DNA of 64,000 bases from Nocardia higoensis NBRC 100133. GTDB lineage: Bacteria; Actinomycetota; Actinomycetes; Mycobacteriales; Mycobacteriaceae. Every line of letters starts with the position of its first letter. The first letter of the stretch is position 1. Shown piece after piece: positions 1-7,975 of the stretch. Made by a program: the position numbers and the translations under genes. The stretch is from the NCBI RefSeq assembly GCF_000308595.1, contig NZ_BAGA01000074.1, forward strand, positions 1 through 64,000, in the 5' to 3' direction. Under the pieces are notes generated by a model that saw only the letters and a program-made list of their open reading frames with translations, had not been told where the DNA came from and made no database searches.

Positions 1-311
1 AGGAAGAAGGGCTGCCAAACGCTGACGAGTCGTCGTGTCATACCGAAACCCTAGGACTTGCGATGCCGTACCTCGTGCGATGCCTCCGGGACACTCCGAT
101 ACTCGATCACAGCGAACGCGTATGCCCACGCACGGACAGCTCCGCCAGTCCGGCAGTTTCGGGTGGATCGGCGGCGTTGAGCCTGAGCAGGAGCTCACCG
201 ACCGGCCTGGCTGCCGATATATGACGGCGACGCAGATCAGCTCGGCGAGCCGAAGTTGACCTGCACCTTGGGGGCGGCGGCACTCTCGACAACGAGGATA
301 TTCCGTCGAGT
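1..311. other. Left-edge stretch without a supportable gene
   Basis: Short overlapping ORFs occur on both strands, but none has a convincing ribosome binding site or a protein-like sequence. It probably holds the end of an intergenic region and the leader of the broken MerR gene that follows. Confidence 0.5.
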
Positions 312-473
312 ATGGAGACGATGGTGGAGCTGCTTGCTATCAGTGGGTTCGGCCGGCTGGCTGGGCTGTCCAGGAAGGCGTTACTACTGTATGAGGAATC
401 GGGGATATTGCTGCCCGCGCGGGTCGATTCGCATAGCGGCTATCGGTGGTATGCCCTGACGCACTCGAGGTTG
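312..473 (+). pseudogene. Truncated MerR-family regulator (N-terminal HTH only)
   Basis: The ATG at 312 opens a typical MerR winged-helix start: a ...GLSRKALLLYEESGILLP... helix-turn-helix followed by a GYRWY wing at about residues 44-48. After roughly residue 50 the similarity stops: the frame stays open, but only because it runs antisense through the dehydrogenase gene next door, and no dimerisation coiled coil or effector domain follows. What is seen is the first third of a MerR protein. The inference is a deletion that removed the rest of the gene. A short independent HTH protein cannot be excluded, but the junction lies about 50 bp from the stop of the convergent dehydrogenase. Confidence 0.6.
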
Positions 474-521
474 CGTGCCCATGCCGGTATATCTGGCGGA
501 ACCACGAAGAGTTGCCGAGCG

Positions 522-1487
522 CTAACGCAGTTGTGTGGGTTCCTCGTCGGGAAGGAGACCGGCGAGCCGCTTCGAGTCGTTCCACAACGTCAGCGCGCGC
601 TGCTCGTCGTAGGACGCTTCCGACGACCGCACCTTCGAGAGTTTTCCTTCCCGCGCTTGGAAGTACGCACCCGATTCTGTCCCGTACCGTGCGTCGACGG
701 CCAGGTCGGCGAGCGCGGCGCCGGAGAACTCGAGTGTCGAAGTCGTGATGCCGACGTGCTTGGACAACCACTGCGTCAGCGCCGTTTTCGACAGCCACTG
801 CACCGCTTTCGGCATATCGCGAACGAAGCCGGTGCCCGATACAGCGCCGGGGTCGTAGGCGATCGAGGCGATCGAGCTGCCCGACCGCTCGAGCCTCCTG
901 GCGAGCTCGTAGGCGTACATGACGGTGCAGAGCTTCGACGTCGAGTATCGCTTGCCCGCCGACAGCGGCTTCGTTCCGTTCTTGCCGTCACCGGCGAGTG
1001 CGTCGGCGTTCGGCTCGACAGCGGCGCCGATCACCTTGCCGTCCATGGTGTCGGGATCGTGGGTGCCGCTGGCGGTGAACACGACGCGACCGTCCGTGGA
1101 CATCATCGGCAGGAGGAGTTCGACGAGGAGGAAATGGCCGAGGCAGTTCGTCGCGAACGTCAGCTCGTAGCCTTCCTGGCTGTATTTCACCTCCCCGTCG
1201 AAGCGGCCGCCCGCGTTGCAGAGCAGCGCGTCCAAGGTGGGAAGTTCGCCGCGCTCGATCATCGAGCCGCAGGTGGCCGCCGCGGTGCGCACCGACGCCA
1301 GGGAAGAAGTGTCGAGTTCGATCAGGGTGATGTCGACGGCGTGGGCCGCGCGCAGTTCGTCGGCGACCGACTGCATGCGGGCCGGGCTGCGGCCGGCGAG
1401 AACGATGTCGGAACCTCGGGCGGCGAGCTGCCGGGAGCATTCGAGTCCGATGCCGGAATGGCCGCCGGTGATGAATACGGTGGTCAC
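522..1487 (-). CDS. Short-chain dehydrogenase/reductase
   Basis: A 321-residue NAD(P)-dependent oxidoreductase of the SDR superfamily. The Rossmann motif TGGHSGIG lies at residues 7-14, the NAG motif at 91-93, a catalytic-type Ser near 140 and YSTSK at 181-185. The long insert before the catalytic Tyr and the C-terminal tail resemble the retinol dehydrogenase/protochlorophyllide reductase-like SDRs; the substrate is unknown. A longer in-frame ORF exists, but the GTG at 1485-1487 is preferred because GAAGGAGA lies just upstream and the protein then begins directly at the Rossmann strand. Both flanking regulator genes are broken, so its control is probably not native. Cytosolic. Confidence 0.85.
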   Translation of the reverse strand: MTTVFITGGHSGIGLECSRQLAARGSDIVLAGRSPARMQSVADELRAAHAVDITLIELDTSSLASVRTAAATCGSMIERGELPTLDALLCNAGGRFDGEVKYSQEGYELTFATNCLGHFLLVELLLPMMSTDGRVVFTASGTHDPDTMDGKVIGAAVEPNADALAGDGKNGTKPLSAGKRYSTSKLCTVMYAYELARRLERSGSSIASIAYDPGAVSGTGFVRDMPKAVQWLSKTALTQWLSKHVGITTSTLEFSGAALADLAVDARYGTESGAYFQAREGKLSKVRSSEASYDEQRALTLWNDSKRLAGLLPDEEPTQLR

Positions 1488-1630
1488 GCTGTCTCCTTCG
1501 ATGCGGTCGGGTGGTGCGGTATGTCGGATCGGTTCCACGTTGCCCTGTCGGCGTGAGGTCCTCCAGAGACATCGGAGACTGGGAGTGGCGGTACCAGGAC
1601 AGAAGGCATTCGGGTGAGGAGACTGGGCGG

Positions 1631-1864
1631 ATGGACCGTCTGGAACTCGCCAACGTGCTGAAAGCCGCGCGGGCACGTACAGCGCCCGAAGAGGTGGGCC
1701 TGACGGTGGGGCCGAGGAGGCGGGGCGTCGGTCTGCGCCGTGAGGAGGTCGCTCAACTGGCCGGGCCCTCCGAGCGGCAACGCAACGTCATCTGGCAGTG
1801 GTTCCTCGGCGTCAGTCCATCAGGTCTTTGGCAGCGGCACGCAGGATGTCCGCGAACCAGGTGA
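1631..1864 (+). pseudogene. Remnant of a MmyB-like XRE-family regulator
   Basis: The reading frame from ATG 1631 starts as a MmyB-type regulator: an ELxxxLKAARART...PEEVGL segment, then GLRREEVAQLAG, the usual first part of the HTH. Directly after LAG the recognition helix (normally VSxxYYxRLEQG) is missing and is replaced by ...RQRNVIWQWFLG..., which resembles a short stretch from the ligand-binding half of this family. An internal deletion is therefore the simplest reading. The frame ends antisense to the 3' end of the next gene. In other actinobacteria such regulators commonly stand divergent to the SDR they control, and this arrangement is preserved here although the regulator is not. Confidence 0.55.
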
Positions 1865-2111
1865 GGACGAAGGGTGCCGGCAGGTCTTCGGCCAGGAATT
1901 TTTCGATGTTCTCCCACGTTTCGGACACTTTGCCGATCGTCAGGGGCGGATCCGAGTAGACGTCGGTCATTTCGTCCACCGGAATGGACCAGAACAAGTT
2001 CTCTTCGACGGTGAGGGCATCACCAGGACGGGTTTCCCGGACGTATGTGAGCAGGTGTTCGAATACTTCCAGCAGCCGTTCGTAGCTGATGGTTACGCCT
2101 TCTCGATTCAT
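1812..2111 (-). CDS. Conserved-looking hypothetical protein, 99 aa
   Basis: A small soluble, acidic protein with no signal peptide or membrane segment. The sequence is protein-like, with a helical N-terminal part (YERLLEVFEHLLTYV), a central LFWSIP segment and an amphipathic C-terminus rich in W, F and D, and codon use follows the local third-position G/C bias. No ribosome binding site is obvious. I do not recognise the family. Its 3' end overlaps the debris of the MmyB-like gene on the other strand, so the deletion that damaged that gene may have moved this one into place. Confidence 0.6.
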   Translation of the reverse strand: MNREGVTISYERLLEVFEHLLTYVRETRPGDALTVEENLFWSIPVDEMTDVYSDPPLTIGKVSETWENIEKFLAEDLPAPFVLTWFADILRAAAKDLMD

Positions 2112-2260
2112 GTCGGCTCGGTTTCTCGATGATTCGGCGAAGAGTACGCGCGATAGTCGAGAGGGTACGCGCCGCTGTGGTCGTGATCGAAACGGATTTT
2201 CCGCTCGAAATCACGGGTTCCGGGCCGCACCGGGCGTAGGTGATCGGGGCCGTCGGCGGA

Positions 2261-3043
2261 TCAGCACTGTTCGACGGTCACCTCGATGTCGCCGTCGCGC
2301 AACGCGTCGACGATATCGGCGGGCGCTTCATTGTCGGTGATCAGTTGTTCGAAATCGTCGAGTGGTGCGAGCCAGTGCAGGGCGGTTCGGCCGATCTTGC
2401 TGCTGTCGGCGAGGACGATCCGGCGGGTCGCCGCGCCGAGCATGGCGGTCTTCGAGGCCGAGACCGCCTGTTCCTGGTGGTAGACGCCGTGTTCGTCGAT
2501 GCCGGCGAACGAGAAGAAGCCGATGTCGGCCCGGACACGGCGGGCGGCGTCCGCGCAGCCGATGCCGTGCATGCTCGCGTGGCGCGCGTCGTACTCGCCG
2601 CCGAGCACCATCAAGCGTACTTCCTCCCACTGCGCGACCCGGGAGATGACCGGGACGAAGTTGGTGATGAGGGTCAACGGCCGGATGGTCTCGAGGGGAT
2701 CCAGTAGGTGCAGATTCGTGGTGGAGCTGTCCAGGAGAACCGACATTCCTGGCTCGACGAGTTGCGCGGCCCGCGCTGCGATTGCCCGCTTGTTGTTCAG
2801 TGCCGCTCCGGTGCGGTATTCGATGCTGCTCTCGAACACGCTCGACGGTTGCGCGGTGACCCCTCCGTGGAACTTGCGGACGACCCCCTTGCGGGCCAGT
2901 GCGTCGAGGTCGCGATGGGCCGTCACCAGGCTCACGCCGAATCGCTCGGCGAGCTCTTGCGCCGTGGAGGTGCTGCGGGTGAGCAGGTAGTTCGCGATTT
3001 CCCGCTGGCGTTGGGCGGGCAGTTCCCCCCGGCCTGGCGTCAT
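2261..3043 (-). CDS. DeoR-family transcriptional regulator
   Basis: A 260-residue DeoR/GlpR-type repressor. Residues about 10-60 form the winged helix (RQREIANYLL...AQELAERFGVS...AHRDLDALARKGVVRKFHGG), followed by the DeoRC sensor domain, which in this family binds phosphorylated sugars or related phosphate esters. The ATG at 3041-3043 is chosen because AGGAGG stands 6-7 bp upstream; longer frames add an unlikely Arg-rich leader. It is transcribed away from the ABC transporter operon across a shared 312-bp promoter region, the normal layout of a local repressor. A phosphate-ester ligand fits the two phosphatase genes at the end of that operon, but this is inference. Confidence 0.88.
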   Translation of the reverse strand: MTPGRGELPAQRQREIANYLLTRSTSTAQELAERFGVSLVTAHRDLDALARKGVVRKFHGGVTAQPSSVFESSIEYRTGAALNNKRAIAARAAQLVEPGMSVLLDSSTTNLHLLDPLETIRPLTLITNFVPVISRVAQWEEVRLMVLGGEYDARHASMHGIGCADAARRVRADIGFFSFAGIDEHGVYHQEQAVSASKTAMLGAATRRIVLADSSKIGRTALHWLAPLDDFEQLITDNEAPADIVDALRDGDIEVTVEQC

Positions 3044-3355
3044 GGTTTCCTCCTGCTGATGCGCGGGCTCGGTGATTGCGTCGTGCAGCAGGAGGTTAAC
3101 ACCGGGGCCTCGCGCACGGTCGGCGCGGATGTGCCTGCCGGGCAGCAGGATTCGCGTTTGCTTGACGGTAGCCCGGGCGTCATCTGTCCCATCACCTCGC
3201 GAACATTGGCTTAACAACTGCTCAAAATGTCGTTTGGGGACGAAAAGAAATCACATCGTGCGACATAGTTGCCGTGGCGCGTTCGCGAGGTCACCGTCAG
3301 ACGGGGCCGGGGCGCGCAGTCGATACGACATTCACACCACAGGAGCAGCATTCAC
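3044..3355. promoter_or_regulatory. Divergent promoter region between deoR-type gene and ABC operon
   Basis: The middle of this region (about 3200-3270) is clearly poorer in G+C than its flanks. It contains two nested inverted repeats: ATGTCG at 3227-3232 with CGACAT at 3261-3266, and TCGT at 3230-3233 with ACGA at 3240-3243, around an A-rich run. These are candidate DeoR operators. A good SD (AGGAG, 3341-3345) precedes the binding-protein gene. Exact -35/-10 boxes could not be assigned with confidence. Confidence 0.4.
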
Positions 3356-4417
3356 ATGCGCGTTGTCAGCCGTGTCCGGAAGTACGGGATGAGAGGTGCC
3401 GGTGCGATCGCCGCTCTCCTCGTCCTGTCGGCGACCGGATGTTCGAGCGTGGTCGGCGGACAATCCGATCAGGCCGCAGCATCCACCGTCGTCCAGTACA
3501 ACAGTCCGGACGAGTGGGCGAATTTCAAGGACATCCGGGCCGCGTTCCTGAAGGAATCCGGCATCACCGTCCCCGCCGACGTGAAGAACAGCGGTCAGTC
3601 GCTCAGCGCGCTGGCGGAGCAGAAGGACCACCCGCAGGCCGACGTCGCCTACTGGGGTTCCACCTTCGGTGTCGCGGCCGCCGCGCAGGGGCTGACCGTG
3701 CCGTACGAGCCGGCGGGTTCCGGCGAGGTGGCCGCCGATATGAAGGCGGCCGACGGCACCTGGACCGTGGCCCACTACGGCGTGGTCGCGATGCTGGTGA
3801 ACAAGAAGGCGCTCGGCGGCCTTCCCACGCCGCAGAGCTGGGACGATCTGTTGAAGCCCGAATACAAGGACAAGGTCTTCTACGCCGATCCCGGCAAGGC
3901 CGCGATCGGCTACTACACCGCGGCGGCGATCAACCTGGCGAAGGGGGGATCTGCCGCCAACTGGCAGCCCGCGCTGGACTACTTCGCGAAGCTGAAGGCG
4001 AACGGCGGCCAGGCTCCTGTGAACACGACGCCGGCCAAGGCCGCATCGGGTGAGTACCCCATCCTCATCGACGCCGACTTCAACGGCTATGCCCAGAAGT
4101 ACAACCAGAAGGCCGACCTGGACGTGGTCATCCCGTCCGACGGCACGGTGAAGGTGTCCTACGCGGTGAGCCTGGTCAAGAACGGCCCCAACCCGGCGGG
4201 CGCCAAGAAGTGGATCGACTTCCTGCTCTCCGACACCGGGCAGCGGTTGTTCGCCGAGTTCTACGTGCATCCGGTGCGCGGAGCCATGCCCGAGGCCATC
4301 GCGGCCCGCATGGCGCCGGAGTCGCAGTACGAGGCGGCGCGCACGGTCGACATCGCCGAACTCGCCGCCGCGCAGGACGGTTTCGTCAAGGCCTACACGA
4401 CCGCGATCTCGGGCTGA
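3356..4417 (+). CDS. ABC transporter substrate-binding lipoprotein
   Basis: A 353-residue extracellular solute-binding protein of the family 1/13 type used by iron(III), polyamine, thiamine and 2-aminoethylphosphonate importers. The N-terminus has a basic region, a hydrophobic core and the lipobox ATGC with Cys29 as lipidation site. The mature part starts with a VVQYNSPDEW-type first strand and has the usual two-lobe pattern, including QSWDDLLKPEYKDKV and a late DTGQRLFAEF helix. ATG 3356 is supported by AGGAG at 3341. It is the first gene of a six-gene operon. The ligand is unknown; the downstream phosphatases favour a phosphoester or phosphonate over free iron, which is inference. Confidence 0.88.
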   Translation: MRVVSRVRKYGMRGAGAIAALLVLSATGCSSVVGGQSDQAAASTVVQYNSPDEWANFKDIRAAFLKESGITVPADVKNSGQSLSALAEQKDHPQADVAYWGSTFGVAAAAQGLTVPYEPAGSGEVAADMKAADGTWTVAHYGVVAMLVNKKALGGLPTPQSWDDLLKPEYKDKVFYADPGKAAIGYYTAAAINLAKGGSAANWQPALDYFAKLKANGGQAPVNTTPAKAASGEYPILIDADFNGYAQKYNQKADLDVVIPSDGTVKVSYAVSLVKNGPNPAGAKKWIDFLLSDTGQRLFAEFYVHPVRGAMPEAIAARMAPESQYEAARTVDIAELAAAQDGFVKAYTTAISG

Positions 4418-4420
4418 CCC

Positions 4421-5296
4421 ATGCCCGTCGCTTCTGTGGAAGCAGGTGTTCCCAGGCTTCGCCTGCCGCGGAGCCTGGGAACGTTCCTGCTGATCATGCC
4501 CGCGGTCACCTTTCTGGTGCTGTTCATGGTCGCGCCGTTGGTGTCGTTCCTCGTGCGCAGCCTCACCGGCGCCGAAGGGGAATTCACCTGGCAGTACTAC
4601 GCCGAGATCTTCACCACCGCGAACTACCGCGCGGCGCTGACCAATTCCCTGTGGCTGGCGCTCGCGTCGACGGCGGTCACGATCGTGATCACGCTTCCCG
4701 CGGCGCTGCATCTGGCCCGGATCGACGGCAGGCGAGCGCTCGCCTACGACGCGATCCTCACCTTCCCGCTGTCGCTTCCCGGCCTGGTGATCGGATTCTT
4801 CGTCATCGTGCTGTTCGGCCGTGCCGGGCTGGCGCAGGCGGCGAGCACGGCGCTCACCGGGCAGCAGTCCCTGGTACTGGCCTATTCGATGCCGGGGCTG
4901 CTGTTCGCCTACCTCTACTTCCAGCTCCCGCGCACCCTGGGCATCCTGCGCGGTTCGGCGAGCGCGCTGGACCCCGATCTGGAGTCCGTCGCGCGGACGC
5001 TCGGCGCCTCGCCTGCCCGGATCACCGCGACGGTGGTGTTGCCCGCGATGTGGCCCGCCATCCTGGCGGCCGCGGGCATCGCCGTCGCGAGCTCGCTGGG
5101 CGCGTACGGGACGGTCGCGGCGCTGTCCGAGGGATTCCGGGTGCTTCCGCTCGAGATCGCCGAACAGGGAACCGTGCTGCAGAACACCGCGCTGGCGGGT
5201 GCGATGGCCGTCGTGCTGGCAGCGGTGAGCGTGGTGTTCACGGCACTGAACAGTCTGGGGGAGAGGATGATCGAGCGAACGGAGGCACGCGGGTGA
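4421..5296 (+). CDS. ABC transporter permease, first subunit
   Basis: A 291-residue inner-membrane permease with about six transmembrane helices. The binding-protein-dependent transport (EAA) motif appears as ...EsvARTLGASPARITATVVLP... around residues 189-210, the site that docks on the ATPase. It begins 3 bp after the binding-protein stop. Its last codons overlap the GTG of the next permease by 4 bp, so translation is probably coupled. It is the N-terminal-half type partner of a two-permease importer such as PotB/PhnT-like systems. Confidence 0.85.
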   Translation: MPVASVEAGVPRLRLPRSLGTFLLIMPAVTFLVLFMVAPLVSFLVRSLTGAEGEFTWQYYAEIFTTANYRAALTNSLWLALASTAVTIVITLPAALHLARIDGRRALAYDAILTFPLSLPGLVIGFFVIVLFGRAGLAQAASTALTGQQSLVLAYSMPGLLFAYLYFQLPRTLGILRGSASALDPDLESVARTLGASPARITATVVLPAMWPAILAAAGIAVASSLGAYGTVAALSEGFRVLPLEIAEQGTVLQNTALAGAMAVVLAAVSVVFTALNSLGERMIERTEARG

Positions 5297-6147
5297 GCGT
5301 GGAGGTGGCGGCCGGACGACCGGCGCTGGTGGTTCCGGACCGGACGACGGCGAGCCTCGCACCCGCCCGGGTTCGACGCCGCTGGGTCACGGCATCGGCG
5401 GCCTGGTTCTGCCTCGTGCTGTCGGTACTGCCGATCGTGATCACCGCAGTGGTCGCGGTTACCAGGTACTGGAACAACGGTCCGTTCAGCGGGGGCCTGA
5501 CGACTCAGTGGATGGGCGACGCGCTGACGAGCTTCCTGCCCGCGCTGTCGGCCAGCGCGCAGGTCGCCGCCTTCACGTTGCTGATCGGGCTTCCGCTCGG
5601 CCTGCCGCTGGCCTTCCTGTTCGCGCGGGGCGGACTGCCGGGGGCAGCGGTGATCCGGTGGATGACGAGTCTGCCACTCGCGGTACCCGGCATCGCCGTG
5701 GGTCTGGCCCTGGGCGCGATGTATCCGCAGCTCCAGAGGTCGGGATGGTTGCTGATACTCGGGCACGTCGTGGTGACCATGCCGTTCCTCGTCGCCGCGC
5801 TCGCTCCGGTGCTGCGGGACCCCGAGCTGCGTCAGCTCGAGCAGACCGCCGCGACCCTGGGAGCAGGCGCGATCCGGCGACTGGCGACCGTGACGGTGCC
5901 GCACGTCCGGCCCGCGTTGATCGCGGCCGCGCTGATGGTGCTGGCCCTGAGCTTCGGCGAGTTCAATCTGACCTACTTCATCGTCAATCCCGCTCAGCAG
6001 ACGCTTCCGGTCGTGCTGTTCGGCGCGTTCATCTACGGGCAGACCTCGGCCGGTGCGGCCCTCGCCCTGTGGTACTGCATCGCCGTCATTCCGCTGGCTG
6101 TCGGGCTGCATCTGTTCGGGACGATCACCGTGAGGAGACACAAGTGA
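5293..6147 (+). CDS. ABC transporter permease, second subunit
   Basis: A 284-residue membrane protein with a long cytoplasmic N-terminus and about six transmembrane segments. The EAA-type loop reads ...EQTAATLGAGAIRRLATVTVPHV... and is followed by a LALSFGEFNLTYFI segment typical of PotC-like permeases. The GTG at 5293 overlaps the TGA of the upstream permease (GTGA) and has GGAGG 8-9 bp before it, which decides the start over the much longer open frame. It pairs with the preceding permease to form the channel of the importer. Confidence 0.85.
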   Translation: MSVEVAAGRPALVVPDRTTASLAPARVRRRWVTASAAWFCLVLSVLPIVITAVVAVTRYWNNGPFSGGLTTQWMGDALTSFLPALSASAQVAAFTLLIGLPLGLPLAFLFARGGLPGAAVIRWMTSLPLAVPGIAVGLALGAMYPQLQRSGWLLILGHVVVTMPFLVAALAPVLRDPELRQLEQTAATLGAGAIRRLATVTVPHVRPALIAAALMVLALSFGEFNLTYFIVNPAQQTLPVVLFGAFIYGQTSAGAALALWYCIAVIPLAVGLHLFGTITVRRHK

Positions 6148-7238
6148 GAGCACACAACGGGTCAGCCGGTCCGCCGGTCGAGGCGGTCGCCATGACCCGG
6201 CGCTACCCGAAGGCGGAGCGTGACGCGGTGCGGGAGGTGAGCTTCACGGTGTCCGCGGGCGAGGTGCTCGCGCTCGTGGGGCCGTCCGGCTGCGGGAAGT
6301 CGACCACTCTGCGCATGATCGCGGGACTCGAGCCGCTGGACGGCGGTTCGCTCGCGCTCGACGGCATCGACGCGACCACCACCCGGCCCGAGGATCGCCG
6401 CATCGGCTGGGTGCCGCAGAGCTACGGGCTGTTTCCGCACATGAGTGTCGCGGCCAATGTCGGATACGGACTCGCCGCCCGCCGGATCTCGAAGGCGGAG
6501 CGGGTCGCGGCCGTGGACGAGGCGCTGCGTCTGGCGCGGGTGTCCGAACTGGCCGATCGTTCGCCCCGGCAGCTCTCCGGTGGCCAGCGTCAGCGCGTCG
6601 CTCTGGCCCGCGCGTTCGCGACCGATCCGCGGGTACTGCTGCTGGACGAGCCGCTCGCCGCGCTCGATCCGCAGCTGCGTGACGAACTGCGCGGCGAGCT
6701 GGCCACGATCCTGCGCGCGTCCGGCCGGGCGACCATCCTCGTCACCCACGATCAGCAGGAGGCGCTCTCCCTCGCCGATCAGATCGCGGTGCTGCGGGAC
6801 GGCCGACTGGAACAGTGCGGCCCCGCCGAGGAGCTGTGGCGGCGGCCCGCCAACGCCTTCGTCGCCGCGTTCGTGGGCCGGGCGACGATGATCCGCGGTG
6901 AAGTGACGGCGACGCGCTCCGTGCGCATCGCCGGCGAATGGGAGCTGCCGGCCGACGTACTCGACGGTCCGGGCCTGGCTCCCGGTCGGGAATGCGAGGT
7001 CGTGCTCCGTCCGCGGGCGTTCGATCGCGCGCCCGCGAACGGTGGGCTTCCGCTGCGGGTGCGCCAATGCGAGTACCTCGGCGACACCGTGCGCCTGCGC
7101 GGGGCGATCGGCGATTCGGACACCGAGCTCGTCGTCGAACTGCCCTCCGACGCCCCGGTGAGCGACTGGGTCCGCCTGACCCCGCGCCCCGGTGCGATAT
7201 CCGTCGATGCTGTTGCGCGAGAGAAGGTTCCGGCATGA
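6144..7238 (+). CDS. ABC transporter ATP-binding protein
   Basis: A 364-residue ATPase of the spermidine/iron importer class. Walker A GPSGCGKST is at 46-54, the Q-loop Gln near 92, signature LSGGQ at 144-148, Walker B LLLDEP at 165-170 and the switch His near 202. A C-terminal OB-like (TOBE) domain follows from about 270. The GTG at 6144 overlaps the previous stop (GTGA), with GAGGAGA upstream. Every catalytic motif is intact, so this should be an active importer ATPase. Confidence 0.9.
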   Translation: MRAHNGSAGPPVEAVAMTRRYPKAERDAVREVSFTVSAGEVLALVGPSGCGKSTTLRMIAGLEPLDGGSLALDGIDATTTRPEDRRIGWVPQSYGLFPHMSVAANVGYGLAARRISKAERVAAVDEALRLARVSELADRSPRQLSGGQRQRVALARAFATDPRVLLLDEPLAALDPQLRDELRGELATILRASGRATILVTHDQQEALSLADQIAVLRDGRLEQCGPAEELWRRPANAFVAAFVGRATMIRGEVTATRSVRIAGEWELPADVLDGPGLAPGRECEVVLRPRAFDRAPANGGLPLRVRQCEYLGDTVRLRGAIGDSDTELVVELPSDAPVSDWVRLTPRPGAISVDAVAREKVPA

Positions 7239-7975
7239 GTGCGGCACTCGACGGCGAGGTGCTCCGGGATGTGGTGGTGCTGTGGGACCTCGACCACACG
7301 CTGCTCGACGCGGGCGGGGTCGACCGTGCGGTCTGGCTCGACGTGTGCGCCGAGTTGACCGGCGTGGCACCGGAATCCGCGCGGATCGTCCCGGGCAGTA
7401 CGATCCGCGCTCTGCTCCGCTCGCTCCTGCGGCAGGCCGGGATCGGCGAGGACGCCGTCGACGAGTTGCTGCCCCGCGCCATCGAGCGTGAACGCGAACT
7501 GCTCGACGCGCGAAGGGATCGGCTGGTGCGGCACGGGCGCGCGTTGCCCGGGGCTCATGCCGCGGTCGAGTACTTCGCCGGCGCGGCGCACGTGACGCAG
7601 TCGGTCCTCACCGGCAATCAGATCGAGGCGGCGCGTATCAAGCTCGAAGCCTACGGGTTCTCCGACGGCCTCGACCTGTCCCAGGGCGCGTTCGGCGCCG
7701 ACACGCTTCACCGCCCCGACCTGGTCGCGCATGCTCTGGACGCGGCGCGGCAGCGGCGCGGCCGGGCACTGCCGCCCGGCGACGTGCTGATGTTCGGCGA
7801 CACGGTTCTCGACGTCGAGGCGGCGCGCAGCCACGGTGCGCGGGTGGTCGCGGTGGCCACCGGTGAAGTCCCCGCGTCGGCCCTGCGGGAGGCGGGCGCC
7901 GACCTCGTGCTTCCGGATCTCGTCGACCTGCTCCCCGCCATGGACTCCCACCCCACACTGAAAGGCTTCCTGTGA
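7235..7975 (+). CDS. HAD-superfamily hydrolase
   Basis: A 246-residue haloacid dehalogenase-like phosphatase. Motif I is WDLDHT, with nucleophile Asp18 and Asp20, motif II the Thr in VTQSVLTGN, and motif IV the FGDTVLD acidic pair near 187-193. An alpha-helical C1 cap lies between motifs I and II, as in phosphoglycolate phosphatase and phosphonoacetaldehyde hydrolase. ATG 7235 overlaps the ATPase stop (ATGA), with GAGAAGG upstream. Position in the operon suggests that it dephosphorylates the imported compound or a product of the next enzyme. Confidence 0.82.
   Translation: MSAALDGEVLRDVVVLWDLDHTLLDAGGVDRAVWLDVCAELTGVAPESARIVPGSTIRALLRSLLRQAGIGEDAVDELLPRAIERERELLDARRDRLVRHGRALPGAHAAVEYFAGAAHVTQSVLTGNQIEAARIKLEAYGFSDGLDLSQGAFGADTLHRPDLVAHALDAARQRRGRALPPGDVLMFGDTVLDVEAARSHGARVVAVATGEVPASALREAGADLVLPDLVDLLPAMDSHPTLKGFL

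Noticed and set aside
312..1556. 414-codon plus-strand ORF
   Set aside because: Only the first about 50 codons are protein-like (MerR HTH); the remainder is the antisense of the SDR gene.
3332..5362. 676-codon minus-strand ORF opposite the ABC transporter
   Set aside because: Arg/Gly/His-rich antisense translation; both the binding protein and permease on the plus strand have clear family motifs.
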